From the NCBI GenBank assembly GCA_008933995.1, contig WARS01000010.1, forward strand, positions 14,123,210 to 14,187,209: DNA of 64,000 nucleotides. Direction: 5' to 3'. How positions within the stretch are numbered: the stretch's first letter is position 1; each line of letters starts with the position of its first letter. Below, in pieces: positions 10,352 through 23,085 of this stretch. Below the pieces are notes generated by a model that was not told the origin of the DNA, made no database searches, and was given only the letters and a program-made list of their open reading frames with translations. Both the position numbers and the translations under genes were made by a program. Source of the DNA: Datnioides undecimradiatus. Its lineage: Eukaryota; Chordata; Actinopteri; Lobotiformes; Datnioididae.

Positions 10352-13300
10352 CATTCAACTTAGACTCCTCACTGTGAAAGCCATTCATTGGGCTTATCTT
10401 TCTGGAAAGACTATCAGATCTGCATCACACATGGAGAATCTTTGTCTTTTTGTGCGTCTGTCTGCCGTACTTTACACACTTACTACACACGCACACTGGG
10501 GTGAGTGCCGGAGCATGTGAGATAAGATGCGCCTATCATCCAAAAATCACACGGGTGCACAAACGTATCTGGAGAAGCCATCCGGGAGCTGACACATCGC
10601 TCCACTGATGTGAGTGAGAGAGGGAGAGAGGCATGCTACTGGAGGATTAACTTAAAACCAAACAGTACATGTTTCAAATGTGACAGGAAGCCACCTGCGT
10701 TGTGTCTGTCTGAAGGGTTTCCTCAGCGCGTCTGTCTGACGAGTCTGCCTTCGTTCGCAGGGAAATTCCAGCGTTTGAATAACGAGTATTTGCCGACTCT
10801 TTGTGTAGGAGGCAGGGCAGCCGCGTTGTTTTACCTTGCTCGCTGACAGTCACAACAAATTGTTTTCCCATGTAGAAAAGCCAAGCTGTGCTGCACCGCT
10901 TGTGTATTTAAAAACTGCATTTTCCCAGTGCCAGAGCCCCCATGCTGAGTTAAATGAAGGCATTTATTCTCCAACCGAATCGGGCCTGGAGATATGCTTT
11001 CATTAGGACTGCGATTAGCATAGTGCTTGTTACCGCTGGGCCTGTTAGCGAAACAGAGCTGTCTGTCTCTACACGTCCCCTCATTACAAACAACATGGAA
11101 ATCAGCTGTAGAATGGAGTTATGCATATCACAGACAGGACACATAGGTTAAAGTTGGAAAACAGTTTAATGGCTTGAGAAAAGAATGATGGCTGATTTGA
11201 ATGTGCCTGAGCATATGGGCAAATAGCGAGGAGATTTGCTAAAGTTTGCTGTTTTCATCTCCAGGCGCACTGTGGCAGATAACAAGAGAGAAACAGACAA
11301 TAGTTCAAATAGTTCAGTGGAAATTATTCACAGAGAACAGCTGCTGAGAGACTCTCAATGGAAGGCCGCGGGAACCAGAACACGGGTTGCGGTGCTGCAC
11401 GGCAATTTCTGGCTTTAATCATTCCATCTATTGGTTGTTTTTCAGCAAAGGACAAAAACGTGTAAGGACGATGTTATACAATGACACTGACAGATTATTA
11501 AAGTATTTAATACGTGCACTTACTTTCCTATTTCAGTTTGTGTCAGAGAATCAAAAAAAGGCCTAAAATAAATGTGAAACTTATGTCTTTATCCTTTTTT
11601 TGGGACCTCCTTCCAATATTGACCAAGAAAATGCAGCTGTGTATCTTCTAAAGAAGAAAATACAGTTTATTAATGCCTTTGGGATTTTTTTTTCTCCCGT
11701 CAAGTTCTGACTTGTCAACCTTTTTTTTAAAAAAACACCAGTGTTTATCGTCAGCGTTGATACCGAGCTGTGACCCCGACACCACGGTGCACCCGGCGGC
11801 CCAACCCCTGTGGCTTCTATTCTGTAGCTGAGAAAACAATCTAACCGCAACGTCAATTGAGTAGTTGTTCTGGAGCTTTCAATCACGGCACACAATCTTC
11901 CACAGCAGATGGAGTTTGTCTAGTCGTCATGGAATTGCAGATGTTCACATTTTTTCTGAGCACTTGAAGAACCCCTTGGCCCACGTCGGCCGGGCTGAGG
12001 TGGAAACGGCAGTTGGGAAACCAATCAGATTGTTTTCTCAGTTTTGTACTTCTGTGGCAAGAATCATTGCTGCTGCTTGACTCACAAATGCCCCAACACA
12101 AATAACACCCACATGTCAATACATAAAATGTGGTTCCACCTGTTTCCCAAAGATTTATTTTGAAGGTAAAGCTCTTATTTCACTCTTATTATCGTTATTT
12201 CATCAGTAAATACCAAGATTACACATGCCAGGATGACATCAACACGGGATCGTGGTTATTTAAAGATACAATGTAATATATGATGGTACCTTTAGAGGGA
12301 ACCGAGAAAAAAAGATCCATCCATTATGTCATTATTATGTCCTGCGGCTGCATCTAAAATCACTCCCTGTTTAGCATATAGTGTGCTACATTTGAGAAAA
12401 TGCTTCCCCCATAAAGTGTCCTAGCATGTACACAGTGCTACAATTACACCCACAACTCCATAGCTGTTAGTGATGACGCAAGATGTCGACAATTAGTGTC
12501 CGAAATGCAAATTCAAAGCTGCTCCCTGATGAGAAAACCACTGGGTGACAATATGCAGGGAGCAGTGACTGGTTGAAGGAGATGATTTCAGATAGAGACA
12601 TCAAATCATGTCAGGTCTTGAGATGTTGAAGGTTTGAGGTAAGAGCTGATTCCCTGTTACTCCAAAACTCTAGTTAGATGTTCAGGTGGCCATGTCAACT
12701 AATCGAAACTTAAAAGGACACTTCTGGTGGTACTGGTTATACTCCTATATATATTCCCATTGTACTTGTAGACTTGATGATTGAATAGCTAAAACTTCAA
12801 ATACATCCCAGTATGCATTGCCAAAGCTCAAAAGGGTCCAATGTCTAAGCCCAGACAGTGGACAGTAGGACTCTATTGAGAAATGATGTAGCAGTTTAAC
12901 TGCCCATTCAGGTCAGTGTTAATTTACCCTTTGAAGTATTCTCACTTTTGTTTTTCTTATTTGTAATAGTGACAACCTCTTAAATTCCAACCTGGCCAAC
13001 AACCCACACTGCACAGACTTTATAATAGCCTTTGAATTATTCTTTTGCTGAGTCTGGATTCATCCATTGCACCAAAGGAAAAAAAAAAGCCCATGATGAC
13101 ATTTCATCATCTTATACAGAGCAGATGTCCTGGCTCACTGCATTTAGCCTTGATGTGGCCCGTCTCCTCAAATAAATCGAAGTGAGAATTTCTAAGTAGT
13201 TCCAAGGCAATTGAGACAGCGGGCTCGTTTTATTGTCTCAGAAAACTGGCACTACACATTGATTCAGCCCTGCCTGAGATCTTGCCTGATGCTTTTAGAT

Positions 13301-13719
13301 TCCCCCATGCTTTCTGCGGGGCTCCTCAGTCTCTCTCATTTGTCATCGTTCTCACACATACACACAGCTCTTATTACTATGGTTAGACAGTTGGACATTT
13401 TGCAAATATTCCAGGCCCTTACTGGCCTTTTATTAAAGCTGCAGCGTTGAGCTTTCCACACAGAGTATTGGAAGCATATTGTTAGTCTCACCGTACCTAC
13501 TCTCAGTTGGTCAAGTCGTCTTCCCAGCGCCTGTCATTTATTTTGATGAGCTGTCTACCCTAAAGAAGCATCTCTTTGGGGGCTGAGGTTACTGGCAGCT
13601 GTAAAGCCACCACTGGTGTCAAAGAAGCCAAATAGGAATGCAGACAGTCTGTATGTCAGTCAGTATGTGTGCACCAGAATGGCCCATAGGAACTTAATTC
13701 TCTGAAGGGACTATATCTA
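10349..13719. other. Non-coding DNA, possibly with conserved non-coding sequence
   Basis: No gene recognised. 10750-11130 is repeat-free and of balanced composition, resembling fish conserved non-coding DNA, but this is an impression only. 12340-12440 ('tcactccctgtttagcatatagtgtgctac') resembles degenerate copies of a fish MITE-type repeat. The 104-codon minus frame at 11581-11895 spans poly-T tracts and shows no domain. Confidence 0.5.
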
Positions 13720-13815
13720 CCCCAGGGTTTCCTCCTAGTTGGATATGTCCAGAAAGGGAACAGGGAAGCAACCAGAAGGTCTGCTTATTAGATACTTGAG
13801 GCTTGTTTGTGAACA
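13720..13815 (-). mobile_element. Short, old LINE-like relic (doubtful)
   Basis: 'cctcctagttggatatgtcc...cagggaagcaaccagaaggtctgcttattagata' resembles, at perhaps 60% by eye, a phrase common in fish genomes ('ggatgtgccc...ggaggcgtccaggaggcatcc') that marks the reverse strand of a LINE ORF C-terminus. No open frame is preserved. Confidence 0.3.
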
Positions 13816-14707
13816 AGACCCTAAAACGTTCAGGACATGTTCAGGCCGATTATACAATTGCGCAGAGTCAGTGAATAGATGGCTAAACTTCGGCCGTTTG
13901 GCGTTGGTATGGCTCAGGTCCACGCCATTTCACACCCTCTACCAACTGGCAAATGCCTCCTGGAGACTGCGATCTCATGAAACCATCACAGTATTCTCCG
14001 TCCTTTGACTGTCGATTGACATTCTGTCCGTCACATTTGCAAACACACAAGGTGGCAGGGTACAATCCTGCCAGAGACTAGGGCTGTCAGAGAATCTGCT
14101 GGCCTTATTGCCAATACAATATAGCTCAGCTGTCTGTGATGTACACAGCCCCAGTGCTTCTAAAGCACCCTTCTCAAGACACCCAAAGGAACATGATCAG
14201 AATCCTTCTCCACTGTTACAACACACCTGCAGTCTGGATGGGCCCTCATCAATGCAGGCGTATCAATGTTATCATCCATGCCTATTGGAAATTGTCCTCG
14301 AAGTACTTAACAAACTGTACTTTTTACACATATTTAACCACGACACCTTTCCAATATCTTCTGAGAAGGATTCAGAATTGAACATCCAGTATGAACCAGC
14401 ATGAATAATTTATGCTCTGGTCTTGGGTCTTTCTCGAAACAACCGTGAGGCTGTGATCGCTAAATCCAACAAGTACTGATACAGCTTCTGAGCATTTACA
14501 GGAATATTGATGTTTGCATTACTTAGCGCTCCTGCACCATATTCACAGAGCATCGCTAGAAAAGAGAAAACTCTGGTTTACACTGTAGATATTTATAACA
14601 TGTGTTTTGACATTTGCCTTCTTTTTCCTTAATACCTTCCTTATTACCTTCTTTCAACTAACTTCTCAGTGAAAGCATGTTCGTCACCACTTGTTGTTTT
14701 TAATTCT
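13816..14707. other. Non-coding DNA, no gene seen
   Basis: Two overlapping plus frames of 98 and 81 codons near 14108-14404 lack motifs and splice signals. Nothing else is recognised. Confidence 0.55.
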
Positions 14708-14732
14708 GCTCTATAAATAAATTGACTTGACG
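14708..14732 (+). mobile_element. Fragment of a LINE 3' tail
   Basis: 'gctctataaataaattgacttga' resembles the last bases of the LINE tails at 5779-5834 and 38660-38722. Only the terminus survives. Confidence 0.45.
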
Positions 14733-16499
14733 AGGAGGTCTAACTTTTTTCGATTTAATTTCACAGATGATAGCAGGCGGAAGCATCCTGCCGCGGTTTG
14801 TGTGTTGGCTTGCCTGGGTTGTGACTGACAGAAGGTGGGTCCTAATGTAATCACACATAAAATGCAAAATGAGGAAATCAGAGAAGCGTAAGTGAGTAAG
14901 ACACCCACTTCTGTCTCCTCCTGGCTTTCAGTGTTCTCAGACATACTTATTAATATGAAACAGCAGCTAGAATGCTTTTCTTTCGTTGAGTCTGATATTA
15001 GCGCTACAATCCAACCTTAATAAACATTAGAGTCGATATTACCATTTCACAGTGATCTTCGTCAGCACAAATAAAATGTAGTTTGGATGAAGTTGTGAAT
15101 TAAATACAAATGGAAGAGTAAGGAATATAAAAGCAATCGGCTGCTTTATCAAATACTGAAATAACAAAATGCATTCAGCTGCCAGTTAAAATAATGCAGT
15201 CCAATCCAACAGTCATTTGATAAACCCAACTTTACTGTTTCAGACAAGTGTTGGTTCAATTTTATGGTAATTTTGGAGCCTGAAGAGTCACACTGCTTTC
15301 CTTAACAGTGTTTCTGATATGTAATCTATCCTAATTTATAAAAATATTGACTAATATTAATATTGACTCTCTGTCAGGAGCAAGGTAGAGCTGGCCTGTC
15401 TCACACGGTACAAAGTAGGATGCTTGAAATCAAGTCACTAATGTGTAAGAAGGGGCTGAGACAGAACCCTTATGGAGGAGTCTGAGGCTCATGGCAGGTT
15501 TTCTTGGAATGATCCCAACAGGCTTAGGAGCATGTATTTTAAAACCGTCACAACAATTAAAAATTAAAACAATTAAGCATTTGAAAATGTAATATTTGCA
15601 TATTTACTTTGACATTCATTAGAGAGCCATCCACTTCTCAGACTGGCGAAGGAGGTAGCTCATCAGCTGCTGCAGACTCCAGATCTCAGAGCTTCTTGTC
15701 TCGTTTACCTCACAGCACAAAATGCCCGAAGGGTACATCACCGAACAGCCCAGTGATATTTTGTCTTATTCCACAGGTAGAAAAACAGTGGTTGGAAGCC
15801 AAGCAAATACATTTCATGAGTCAGTGAATACGAGCAATTACAACTGTCAACAGAGTGTACTCACAGGGTGAACTCAAGTGGACAGACAATAACCTTTTTC
15901 TCTGAGGTCTTGGTCAGTTGTGGGTTGAATGCAGGGGCCTTTGCTTTCTAACGAATCAATAAAACTACACACTGAGCAGGTCGGCTTGTTTAAGTGGATA
16001 TGCTCATATTATCTTCACTGTGGCAGAGTTCTTAAGCTTTATGTTGCATAGAAGTAGCTCTGGTGGTTTTCTTTATTGCTCTGTGTAAGCCGAGGGTAGG
16101 ATCAGGGTAGAAATAAATGTATACATTTGATTAAAACAGCATTTAAAATTGAAATTAATCCTGTCTTAGAAGTGATATTTCTAGTTTAACAAGGATTTTG
16201 AAAAAAAAAAAGAAGTACATTTAAACAGCCATGCCATCAAAAATGACATTTAACAAGCTTTACTTAAATATGGACAAACCATCCATCCTAATCTCCAAAA
16301 GGTTTTACAGCACTATAAAAAGCCACAATGCTGCAGTATGAAAGGACACAAGCTGGCCACTGTTATTTCTCACTCTAGTCGTTTGACCAAGAAGTCATAT
16401 GTCAGCACATTAGTAAAATGGATGGTGGGGACCTGGTCTTTAATAGGTGTTGCCTGACAACTGTACCTGCTCCTGGTCACGGTTTTAAAAGTATGAAAT
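14733..16499. other. Non-coding DNA, no gene seen
   Basis: AT-rich plain sequence with short poly-A runs, for example at 16201-16211. The 72-codon plus frame at 15609-15827 has no recognised motif. Confidence 0.6.
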
Positions 16500-16625
16500 G
16501 AATGAATTTAAGCTCATTTGTCTATTTTCTGAGAATGATACCATATGCTAATGTGATATGTATGGTAAATATGAAGCTGGAGCTTGGTGATGTAATTGTA
16601 GATTAAGCCCGAAGCTAAGAAAATC
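16500..16625 (-). repeat. Degenerate copy of a common fish repeat
   Basis: 'gagaatgataccatatgctaatgtgatatgtatggtaaatatgaagctggagc' (read in pieces) matches the layout of an abundant teleost repeat whose phrase is 'gaagattgataccactctcatg...taaatatgaagctggagcc'. The downstream 'gctatgctaggctaactagct' near 16753 may belong to the same copy. The 76-codon minus frame over it is a shadow. Confidence 0.5.
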
Positions 16626-16708
16626 CACACAAAGGCACCGTTAAAAGCTCTGTGGCCAACATTAATGTGGTAACAGCGGTTCAGAGGCTTTGGTGGGCAT
16701 GTTTTCTT

Positions 16709-16748
16709 ACCTATGTCAAAGACACGCTCACAGCTTTGCCCCACCTCC
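16709..16748 (-). CDS. Exon-like 40-nt segment (doubtful)
   Basis: On the minus strand 'catagcag' precedes a 40-nt open segment (LEVGQSCERVFDI) ending at a good donor, ATAG|gtaagaaaac. The acceptor has a poor pyrimidine tract, and the neighbouring sequence is repeat-like, so the donor may be fortuitous. No product is recognised. Confidence 0.12.
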
Positions 16749-19139
16749 AGCTGCTATGCTAGGCTAACTAGCTACAAGAGAGCAAAACAGTTTATTTTCC
16801 AAAATAACTGTTGTAGCTGTCTGACTGCTCCGTAAAGTAAAACCAGAGGCAGACCTGCCGTATGCGAAAACAAGGCATTGTCTTTCATCAAGGCATAAAA
16901 TTGGAAATGAAAAAAGCAAAAAGACGAAATGCAAACAAAGGCTTCTCAGCCCCCGCAGAAACTGAAGGCATTCTGATTTGATCAGGCAAAATTTTCCTTT
17001 TATCCTGTAATTAAAATGATTTCATTAAATCAAGGAGTCTTTGGCTCCTCTGCTAACGATCCCGTGTCAGGGGATTTTATGAGGCATACAGGTGAAGGCA
17101 GTAATACCAAAATATTAAATCATTGAAGGAGAAAAAGAAAACAAAGAGCAAACACATTTATTCACATGATGTGATTCAATTTGCATGCTGATTTCAAAAG
17201 TGATTACTCCCATGGCACGAGCCACTAAAGAAGCAGTGAACTTAGAAAAATACTTTCCAGCTTAGAGAGTTTTGACACATTCCAATAAAGAAGTTCAATT
17301 ACTGGTCCCAGCAGCACGAGAGCACAGAACACACACAAGAGGAAACACTCAAGCCTCGGCAGCAGGCATGCTCCTTGCTTTAGCTGTACAGTGGGTGTAA
17401 CATGGCTGCGGCGTACATAGAGATGGCAGATGGGAATCATCTCCAAGACATGATGTCCACAGCCTGCGCCCCAGCATGAGCTCCTCCATACTCAATGGAA
17501 CATTATTTCAAGTCTGCAGAAGCCTGTGGGTGTGAAGTATATATGATGTCATTTTTATTAGTATTCTCCAAAGCACAAACACTTAAGATGACAAGCGATT
17601 AGAAAGCAAACCCTTTAAACCAGAGCGAGGGATGAGAATGTCTGCGTGGACGCAGTAGTCAGCGGTTTGACATCTTTCCAAACCCCCTCCATACTGATGC
17701 AGTATGGCACGCCGTGACTGGTTCAGTTCAGAACAGATGGCTCACTGACTTCTATCACCCAGTCAGCAATAAACTAAACACACAATAAAGTCAATCACAC
17801 CGACTGGACGAATGAATATCTGGTAACACATTAACAGGAAGACGGAGAGAGCCAGGGTGCACCAATAGAAAAGGGGGAAATGAGATTGTGTCGTTGGTTG
17901 GCTGGTTCGTCCATGCCGTGTACAGAATCAAAGCTCTGAATGTACGAATATGAGATTCTTTGGTAAGACGTTTGTAATAACAGCTTTATTGGGTGAAAAT
18001 GGCTACATTTACATAATAATGCTTATTACACATACAATATAAAGATTTATTTCAATTACCTGATCATTGGGAACAATTAGGCTTTTTGCCAAACGACTCT
18101 TTGACTGAACCTTTACCAGGGCTGTATCTACAGCATGACTACCCGGTGGCCAATCATCTTTTAATGCGGCTTTAAAAAATAGTCCTCATCACCTTTATGA
18201 CCGCACATTCTCCATTCAACTGCAGCTTTTCATGGCTTATTTCAATACATTGTTCTTATTCATATGTCAATATGATGTGTATTCTTAATTAGTCTCAAAA
18301 CAAAGAATTACTTGCTAATACTAAACGCTGGAGATTACTGTAATACATACTAACTGTAAGGTTATGTATGCACTTTATATATTGTTAATTTGAAATAGAA
18401 TATATTTGCAATACATGCAGCGACAACACATCATCACTGCAGATATGGAATGCTACAGATATATGTTCAGTGTCATTAATAATTGATGGATATTATAAGC
18501 ATCATCCATCCATAATAATGCGCCGCTGTAGTGGGCCCTGTAGGAAGAGGTCACGGGCAGTTCCTGCGTCCTCGGAGACAGCAAGGATTCCACGCCTCAT
18601 CCAAGGACACTTTGGCTCAAAGTGTGTTTGGATTCAACGTACATGTTCCATTTGAAGGACAACATTTGTATTCAGCACGCTACGTGGGTTTCTGTTCTAT
18701 TCAGAGAATTCAGTGAAATTTGCACCATGAGTCTGTGCCACTACTATTTTTTTTTTTTTAAGGAGCAGAGCAGCTGATTTTAAAACAGAATGTGAGAAAG
18801 TTCAATTTAATTTTGTATGAGTGGGACTAAAAGTATTTCTGTTCAGTTGTCAGCTTTTTATTAGTTTGCATGGTGCTATTTAATTTTCTATAAATCTAAA
18901 TGCAAATGTCACTTTAGTTGCTGCTCCTAAAATAATAAATGATGAAGGTAATATTAGTTTTTGATACATACATCAACAATATGGCATGTGGTTTAAGGAA
19001 AACATAAAGCATTTTAACAAAGTGGTTCATGGATTCAGCCTGGATAACAGCAGCAGCTTCCCTTTGCTTCATTATTTCTCTGGTTTCACAGGCTTGTGGC
19101 GCGTTAACATGCACGTTGCACACTGCCTGTTACTCTGGC
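16749..19139. other. Non-coding DNA, no gene seen
   Basis: 16960-17110 is AT-rich and homeodomain-site-like ('ctgtaattaaaatgatttcattaaatc'), of the kind found in fish enhancers, but conservation cannot be judged here. 18750-18762 is a short poly-T run. Overlapping frames of about 60 codons at 18470-18716 show no motif. Confidence 0.55.
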
Positions 19140-19245
19140 CTCACCTCCTTTGATGCCATCACCCCAGCGCGCCACCGTGAAGAACAGAGCGCCGGTTACT
19201 GAAGACTGCCAGATGATCTGCAGGAGCATGGTTGCACAGTCTGAA
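19140..19245 (-). mobile_element. Relic of a LINE ORF2 C-terminal domain
   Basis: The minus frame reads MLLQIIWQSSVTGALFF followed by TVARWGDGIKG. This matches the pattern 'FYQSVVASALFFAVVCWG', which I know from C-terminal regions of fish non-LTR retrotransposon polymerases. About 35 residues are alignable; sequence either side is not. What is seen is the peptide; assignment to a LINE is by memory of the motif. The opposite-strand 79-codon frame is a shadow. Confidence 0.45.
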
Positions 19246-20860
19246 GGATCTGAGCCTTCCAGGGAAGAACAGTCAGCTGTTGCTCTACATGAGAATGGCA
19301 TCAGTGCTGTGAGGGCTCCAACTCCAAGTGTGTTCCATGTGTTGTGTTTTAGATACATCATGACAATAAAAGCTGAGTCAGCACATTAAGTAGGATTGCC
19401 CTTTGATCACTGGTCAGTGGATTATGTCTTCAGCAGAACGCAACAGAGCGGAACTCCTGTGTAATTGGGGGGGGTCTTTCTTTCTCTGTCAGTTAAATCA
19501 CCTGGGTCCCGGTTAGCACACACACACGTTTCATTAGCGGTTGTGTTTGGTGTCAAAAGTCAGTGTTCAGGTGTGAGGTAAAGCTAAATGTCTCAGCCTC
19601 AGAGTGTTTATCGATACATGACCAATCCATGTACGAGTCATTCTGGCTAGGAAAAGCCTGTTATGAGTCTAGATGCTGTTTGTTATTAACGTAGTTGAGA
19701 GGCAGGTGTAATTCTGGGGTGGTTATGGAAATTAGCACTCTTCATACACATGTAATGTCAAAGTCTTCGGCACTTTAAAAACAGAATGAGTACAACACAG
19801 TGTTCTGATGCAGCGCCCACAAACACGCGCGCTCAGTCGTCACAAAGCTCTTGGATGGGAGGCTGATCAGAGGCTATGAGGACAGAGATGCTTTAAGGCT
19901 GCTTTCAACAGAGGTAAGTGTGAGGGCACGTCTGAGGTCATCCGGTGGGTTACTTTAGAGGCTGAGAGCAAAATAACTAAAAGCAGCTTGACCAGATTTC
20001 GATTTAATCCGCGGAACAGAGACGAGACCAATGCCAGATAACCCTGAAAGACCCGGTCAACTCAGAAGCAATGAGGAGGCCTGAGTAGGTGCCATTTAGT
20101 GTCAAAACACCTTGGATCTTATTTCTCTGGCATCTGGCTGCATTCTTGTGAGAAACATCTCGGATTAAAATGTCAGTGGCGCGTCCGGCGATGTCCGAGT
20201 TTGGACAATCAGATGCAAACACGACAACCATTCATCCAGGATATCTCCAACCAGTGGTTCCCAACCTCCAAACTGTACAGCAAGAAAAACAAACTGCTCT
20301 CTCCTCCATATTGCAGCTTCAAATGAAGACACCCACAGAGCTGCAGCCTCAGCAGCGGCCAGGAACGGCCTACTGCTTTGTACGCGTAAGGGTGAACGCA
20401 GCATACCGTGAGCTATAGCTGCCTACAGTCCATATGCAAACGTTCGACCTTTATGTCTACTGCGGAACCTCACCTACCATGTTGGCTGGCTTGCTGGATT
20501 GTGCTAAAGAGAAAGTAAAGTAGCAGCCAAGTTGTTCTAGGTGAGAATGATCTTTACTGTATATATTCGGATATATCCATTTATATCTGATACTCTGGTG
20601 AAGTATGGAATGTGCAGTGTTTTCCTTTACCCCAGTTAGACCTCTGCGCTCTGAGGCAGAGGGAGCCCTTGGTGCAGCAAAGTACTGTACTCTGTTCATG
20701 ACTGTGGTTGGAGCTCAGACTTTAGGCTGAAGTCTCAATCTATTTGCCTCCTGCTCTAAGCATCACTGTCTGGGATGAATTAAAAGCTCTTCTTCTATCA
20801 GCCAGCCAGCCAGACTACTTCATCACATTACCTTTAACTAGGGTGACAGTGTGTGCGTGA
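19246..20860. other. Non-coding DNA with one weak exon-like segment
   Basis: At 19871-19913 a 43-nt open segment (GYEDRDALRLLSTE) lies between 'gatcag' and a perfect gtaagt donor. The acceptor lacks a pyrimidine tract, so I do not call it. 20245-20265 'ccagtggttcccaacctcc' is a phrase shared by several fish repeats. No gene is recognised. Confidence 0.5.
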
Positions 20861-20863
20861 GTG

Positions 20864-20906
<43 letters not shown>

Positions 20907-20920
20907 GCGTGCGTGTGTGT
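20861..20920. repeat. (TG)n microsatellite with CG interruptions
   Basis: TG dinucleotides with scattered C substitutions (gcgtgtgcgtgcgtg) at the 3' end. Confidence 0.97.
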
Positions 20921-21115
20921 TGAGCCGTTGATCACATTAGATGTAACCTGCCCAGGCTGCCAGGCTCTGCCTTCATTGATCACAGTCAGACGTTGTCGAC
21001 ACTCATTTAGTTTCCTGATATCTAACTAACGTCCTTTACCGGCCAAACAGCATGCAGGTAGACGGAGGGAGAGGGAAGGAGGGAGGAGAGGAGGAAAGAA
21101 GGAAGGGAAGATTGC

Positions 21116-21120
<5 letters not shown>
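20921..21120. other. Spacer with purine-rich tract
   Basis: 21059-21110 is a GGA/GAA-rich purine run. No gene is seen. Confidence 0.6.

Positions 21121-21156
<36 letters not shown>
21121..21156. repeat. (GT)18 microsatellite
   Basis: Uninterrupted GT dinucleotides. Confidence 0.98.
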
Positions 21157-21159
<3 letters not shown>

Positions 21160-21290
21160 AAAGAGAGATCATTTCCTCCTTGGCCAGGCTTAAATAATGC
21201 GAATCAAATACAGGGGAGATGAATAGTGTGTCAACACGGAAGTTTCTCCACATATTTCACCTGAGCACTTAGCAGAGGAGACACCATACA

Positions 21291-21322
21291 CATCTCTCTC
21301 TCTCTCTGCATCTCTCTCTCTC
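21291..21322. repeat. (TC)n microsatellite
   Basis: CT dinucleotides with one 'gca' interruption. Confidence 0.93.
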
Positions 21323-22130
21323 GCTCCCTCCCGCTTTTCCTTTTTCACTTTGAATTTACACCGATGTGCCAGAAACACTGAGGTCAACAAAGGGTGAAGT
21401 ACCTTTAAAGCCTTTAAAGTCTAACTGTGTTTTTTTTTTCATTTAACACCAGAGTTTTCATTCCCGTTGGTTTGGTGTTTGGTGGCTATTATATCATTTA
21501 TGGCCAGTTTCGATGCACAGACAGCCAGACGCCTAGCTAAGCAGTATTAGGCGACACAATAGCTGCAGAAGGTTGTAGACATTTTAAATTTGGCTAAATC
21601 ATTTTAACTGCAAGTCTGAGATGGATTAATAGTGTTTTCATACAATTCAGCTTCAGGTGAACAGTTGAAGTGTGCTCCTATAGAACCCATCCCTTCTCCT
21701 GTGGGTTTGTGGTAACACTTGCTGAAAAGTCAGTTTGAAAACAGTGAAGACAATAAAAATCCAGATTTTAATAATCTTAATCTGAAACAGAACATATACA
21801 GCAGGTGATCTGTCTGTGACATCCACACATCTATCTATCCTTTATCTAACCATCCATTTATCATGGATAGAAAGACTGATGTGTAGACAATATCTGCAGA
21901 TATTTCTCCATCCATTGCACCCATTAATGTCTGTCTTAACGTATATATCATGGGGACTGGACAGGTATCCATAAAGGTCAATATATCTATCCATCCAACC
22001 ATTTATCAATCTGTCATCAATGCATATTCAAACAGATGGATTGATGGAGCTAGATAGATGGAGTGGTATATCTAAATATCAGTAGGTTCTAGATCCATAT
22101 ATGAAAATCTATTTATATTCTACATAAAAC
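21323..22130. other. Non-coding DNA with degenerate ATCT/ATCC repeats
   Basis: 21825-22060 contains many imperfect 'atctatcc' and 'ccatccatt' units on one strand and 'gatggatagat' units on the other: a decayed tetranucleotide array. No gene is seen. Confidence 0.65.
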
Positions 22131-22250
22131 ATGTCATTAAAAAAGGCTTTGATCATATTGTCCGACAGTTCCAGTAAAAGGTCACACTGTCGCACCAGGC
22201 AACAAAGAATGAATAGCTGCTGCAGCGCAGAACAGTCTGAGTTCCCTCAG
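22131..22250 (+). CDS. Candidate 40-codon first coding exon, unknown product
   Basis: An ATG at 22131 (A at -3) opens 40 codons ending exactly at CAG|gtgagc, a strong 5' donor at 22251. The peptide begins MSLKKALIILSDSSSK and ends CSAEQSEFPQ; it is basic and Cys-containing with no recognised domain. Without the donor the frame would run on into an (ATAACT)n repeat and stop. No acceptor for a following exon was traced. Confidence 0.15.
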
Positions 22251-23052
22251 GTGAGCTGGAATTCCAGTTCTCATTCTATCACATATACAACCATAACTAT
22301 AACTATAACTATAAGTGAAATAAAAGTTTCCTAAAGAAGGTTTCTGACATTTAAGTTGTTATCATGTCTGTTCAAAAGTTCCTTTTTCTGATCAGTTTGG
22401 CTTTAATTAGTCATGTGACGCTGTGAAAAGGGGCTGTGATGTCACGATTGGCAGACTGAGTCAGCAGGTGTTGAAGAGCAGGAGCTGCCTACATTCAAAA
22501 CAACTTCCCCTCTGCGAGCGGAAGAAAGATCGGATCTGCGCCGGGTCTGGAAAGCCCCATCTATCAGTCAGACCACAGCAGTGTGTAACGCTGAACTGCT
22601 CTAATCCACCTCCTCCGCCCAGTCACCGCGCTGGTTTGCACTTTCTTTAATCTGCATTTGCCTTCTCCTCTCTGCATCTCTGTCTCCATCTTGCTCAGCC
22701 TCATTCTCATGTTTATCTCTCCCTCTCTCATATCTCCTGCTGCCTCGCCTTCCCCCTCTCTCCCCCGTCTCACTCCTCCATCTTAATCCCCTCTCAGCTC
22801 CACTGCACTCATCTTCCCTTTCCCGCTCTCTTTTCCCTGTGGTGACTCTGTCTATCTCTCCACCTCCCACTTTTGACTTCCCCGCGTCCTCCCTCTCTTC
22901 TTGTCAGAGACAGCTTTATCAGGCGGGACCCGGTCTGGAGTGCAACAGCCATTCACAAAACACACATCTCTGTCACCTCCAGCCTCTTAATCCACTCAGA
23001 GCCAATCGCAGGCAACCTTGCCCAGGGAGGAAGTGCACAATACACCCTGACT

Positions 23053-23054
<2 letters not shown>
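22251..23054. other. Non-coding DNA with C/T-rich tract
   Basis: (ATAACT)3 lies at 22293-22312. 22650-22910 is strongly C+T-rich (ctctctccc...), which generates long Arg/Glu-rich frames on the minus strand; these are compositional artefacts. Confidence 0.65.

Positions 23055-23083
<29 letters not shown>
23055..23083. repeat. (CA)14 microsatellite
   Basis: Uninterrupted CA dinucleotides. Confidence 0.97.

Positions 23084-23085
<2 letters not shown>

Noticed and set aside
19871-19913. 43-nt exon-like segment with perfect gtaagt donor
   Set aside because: The upstream AG lacks a pyrimidine tract and the frame has a stop a short distance upstream, so the donor is probably fortuitous.
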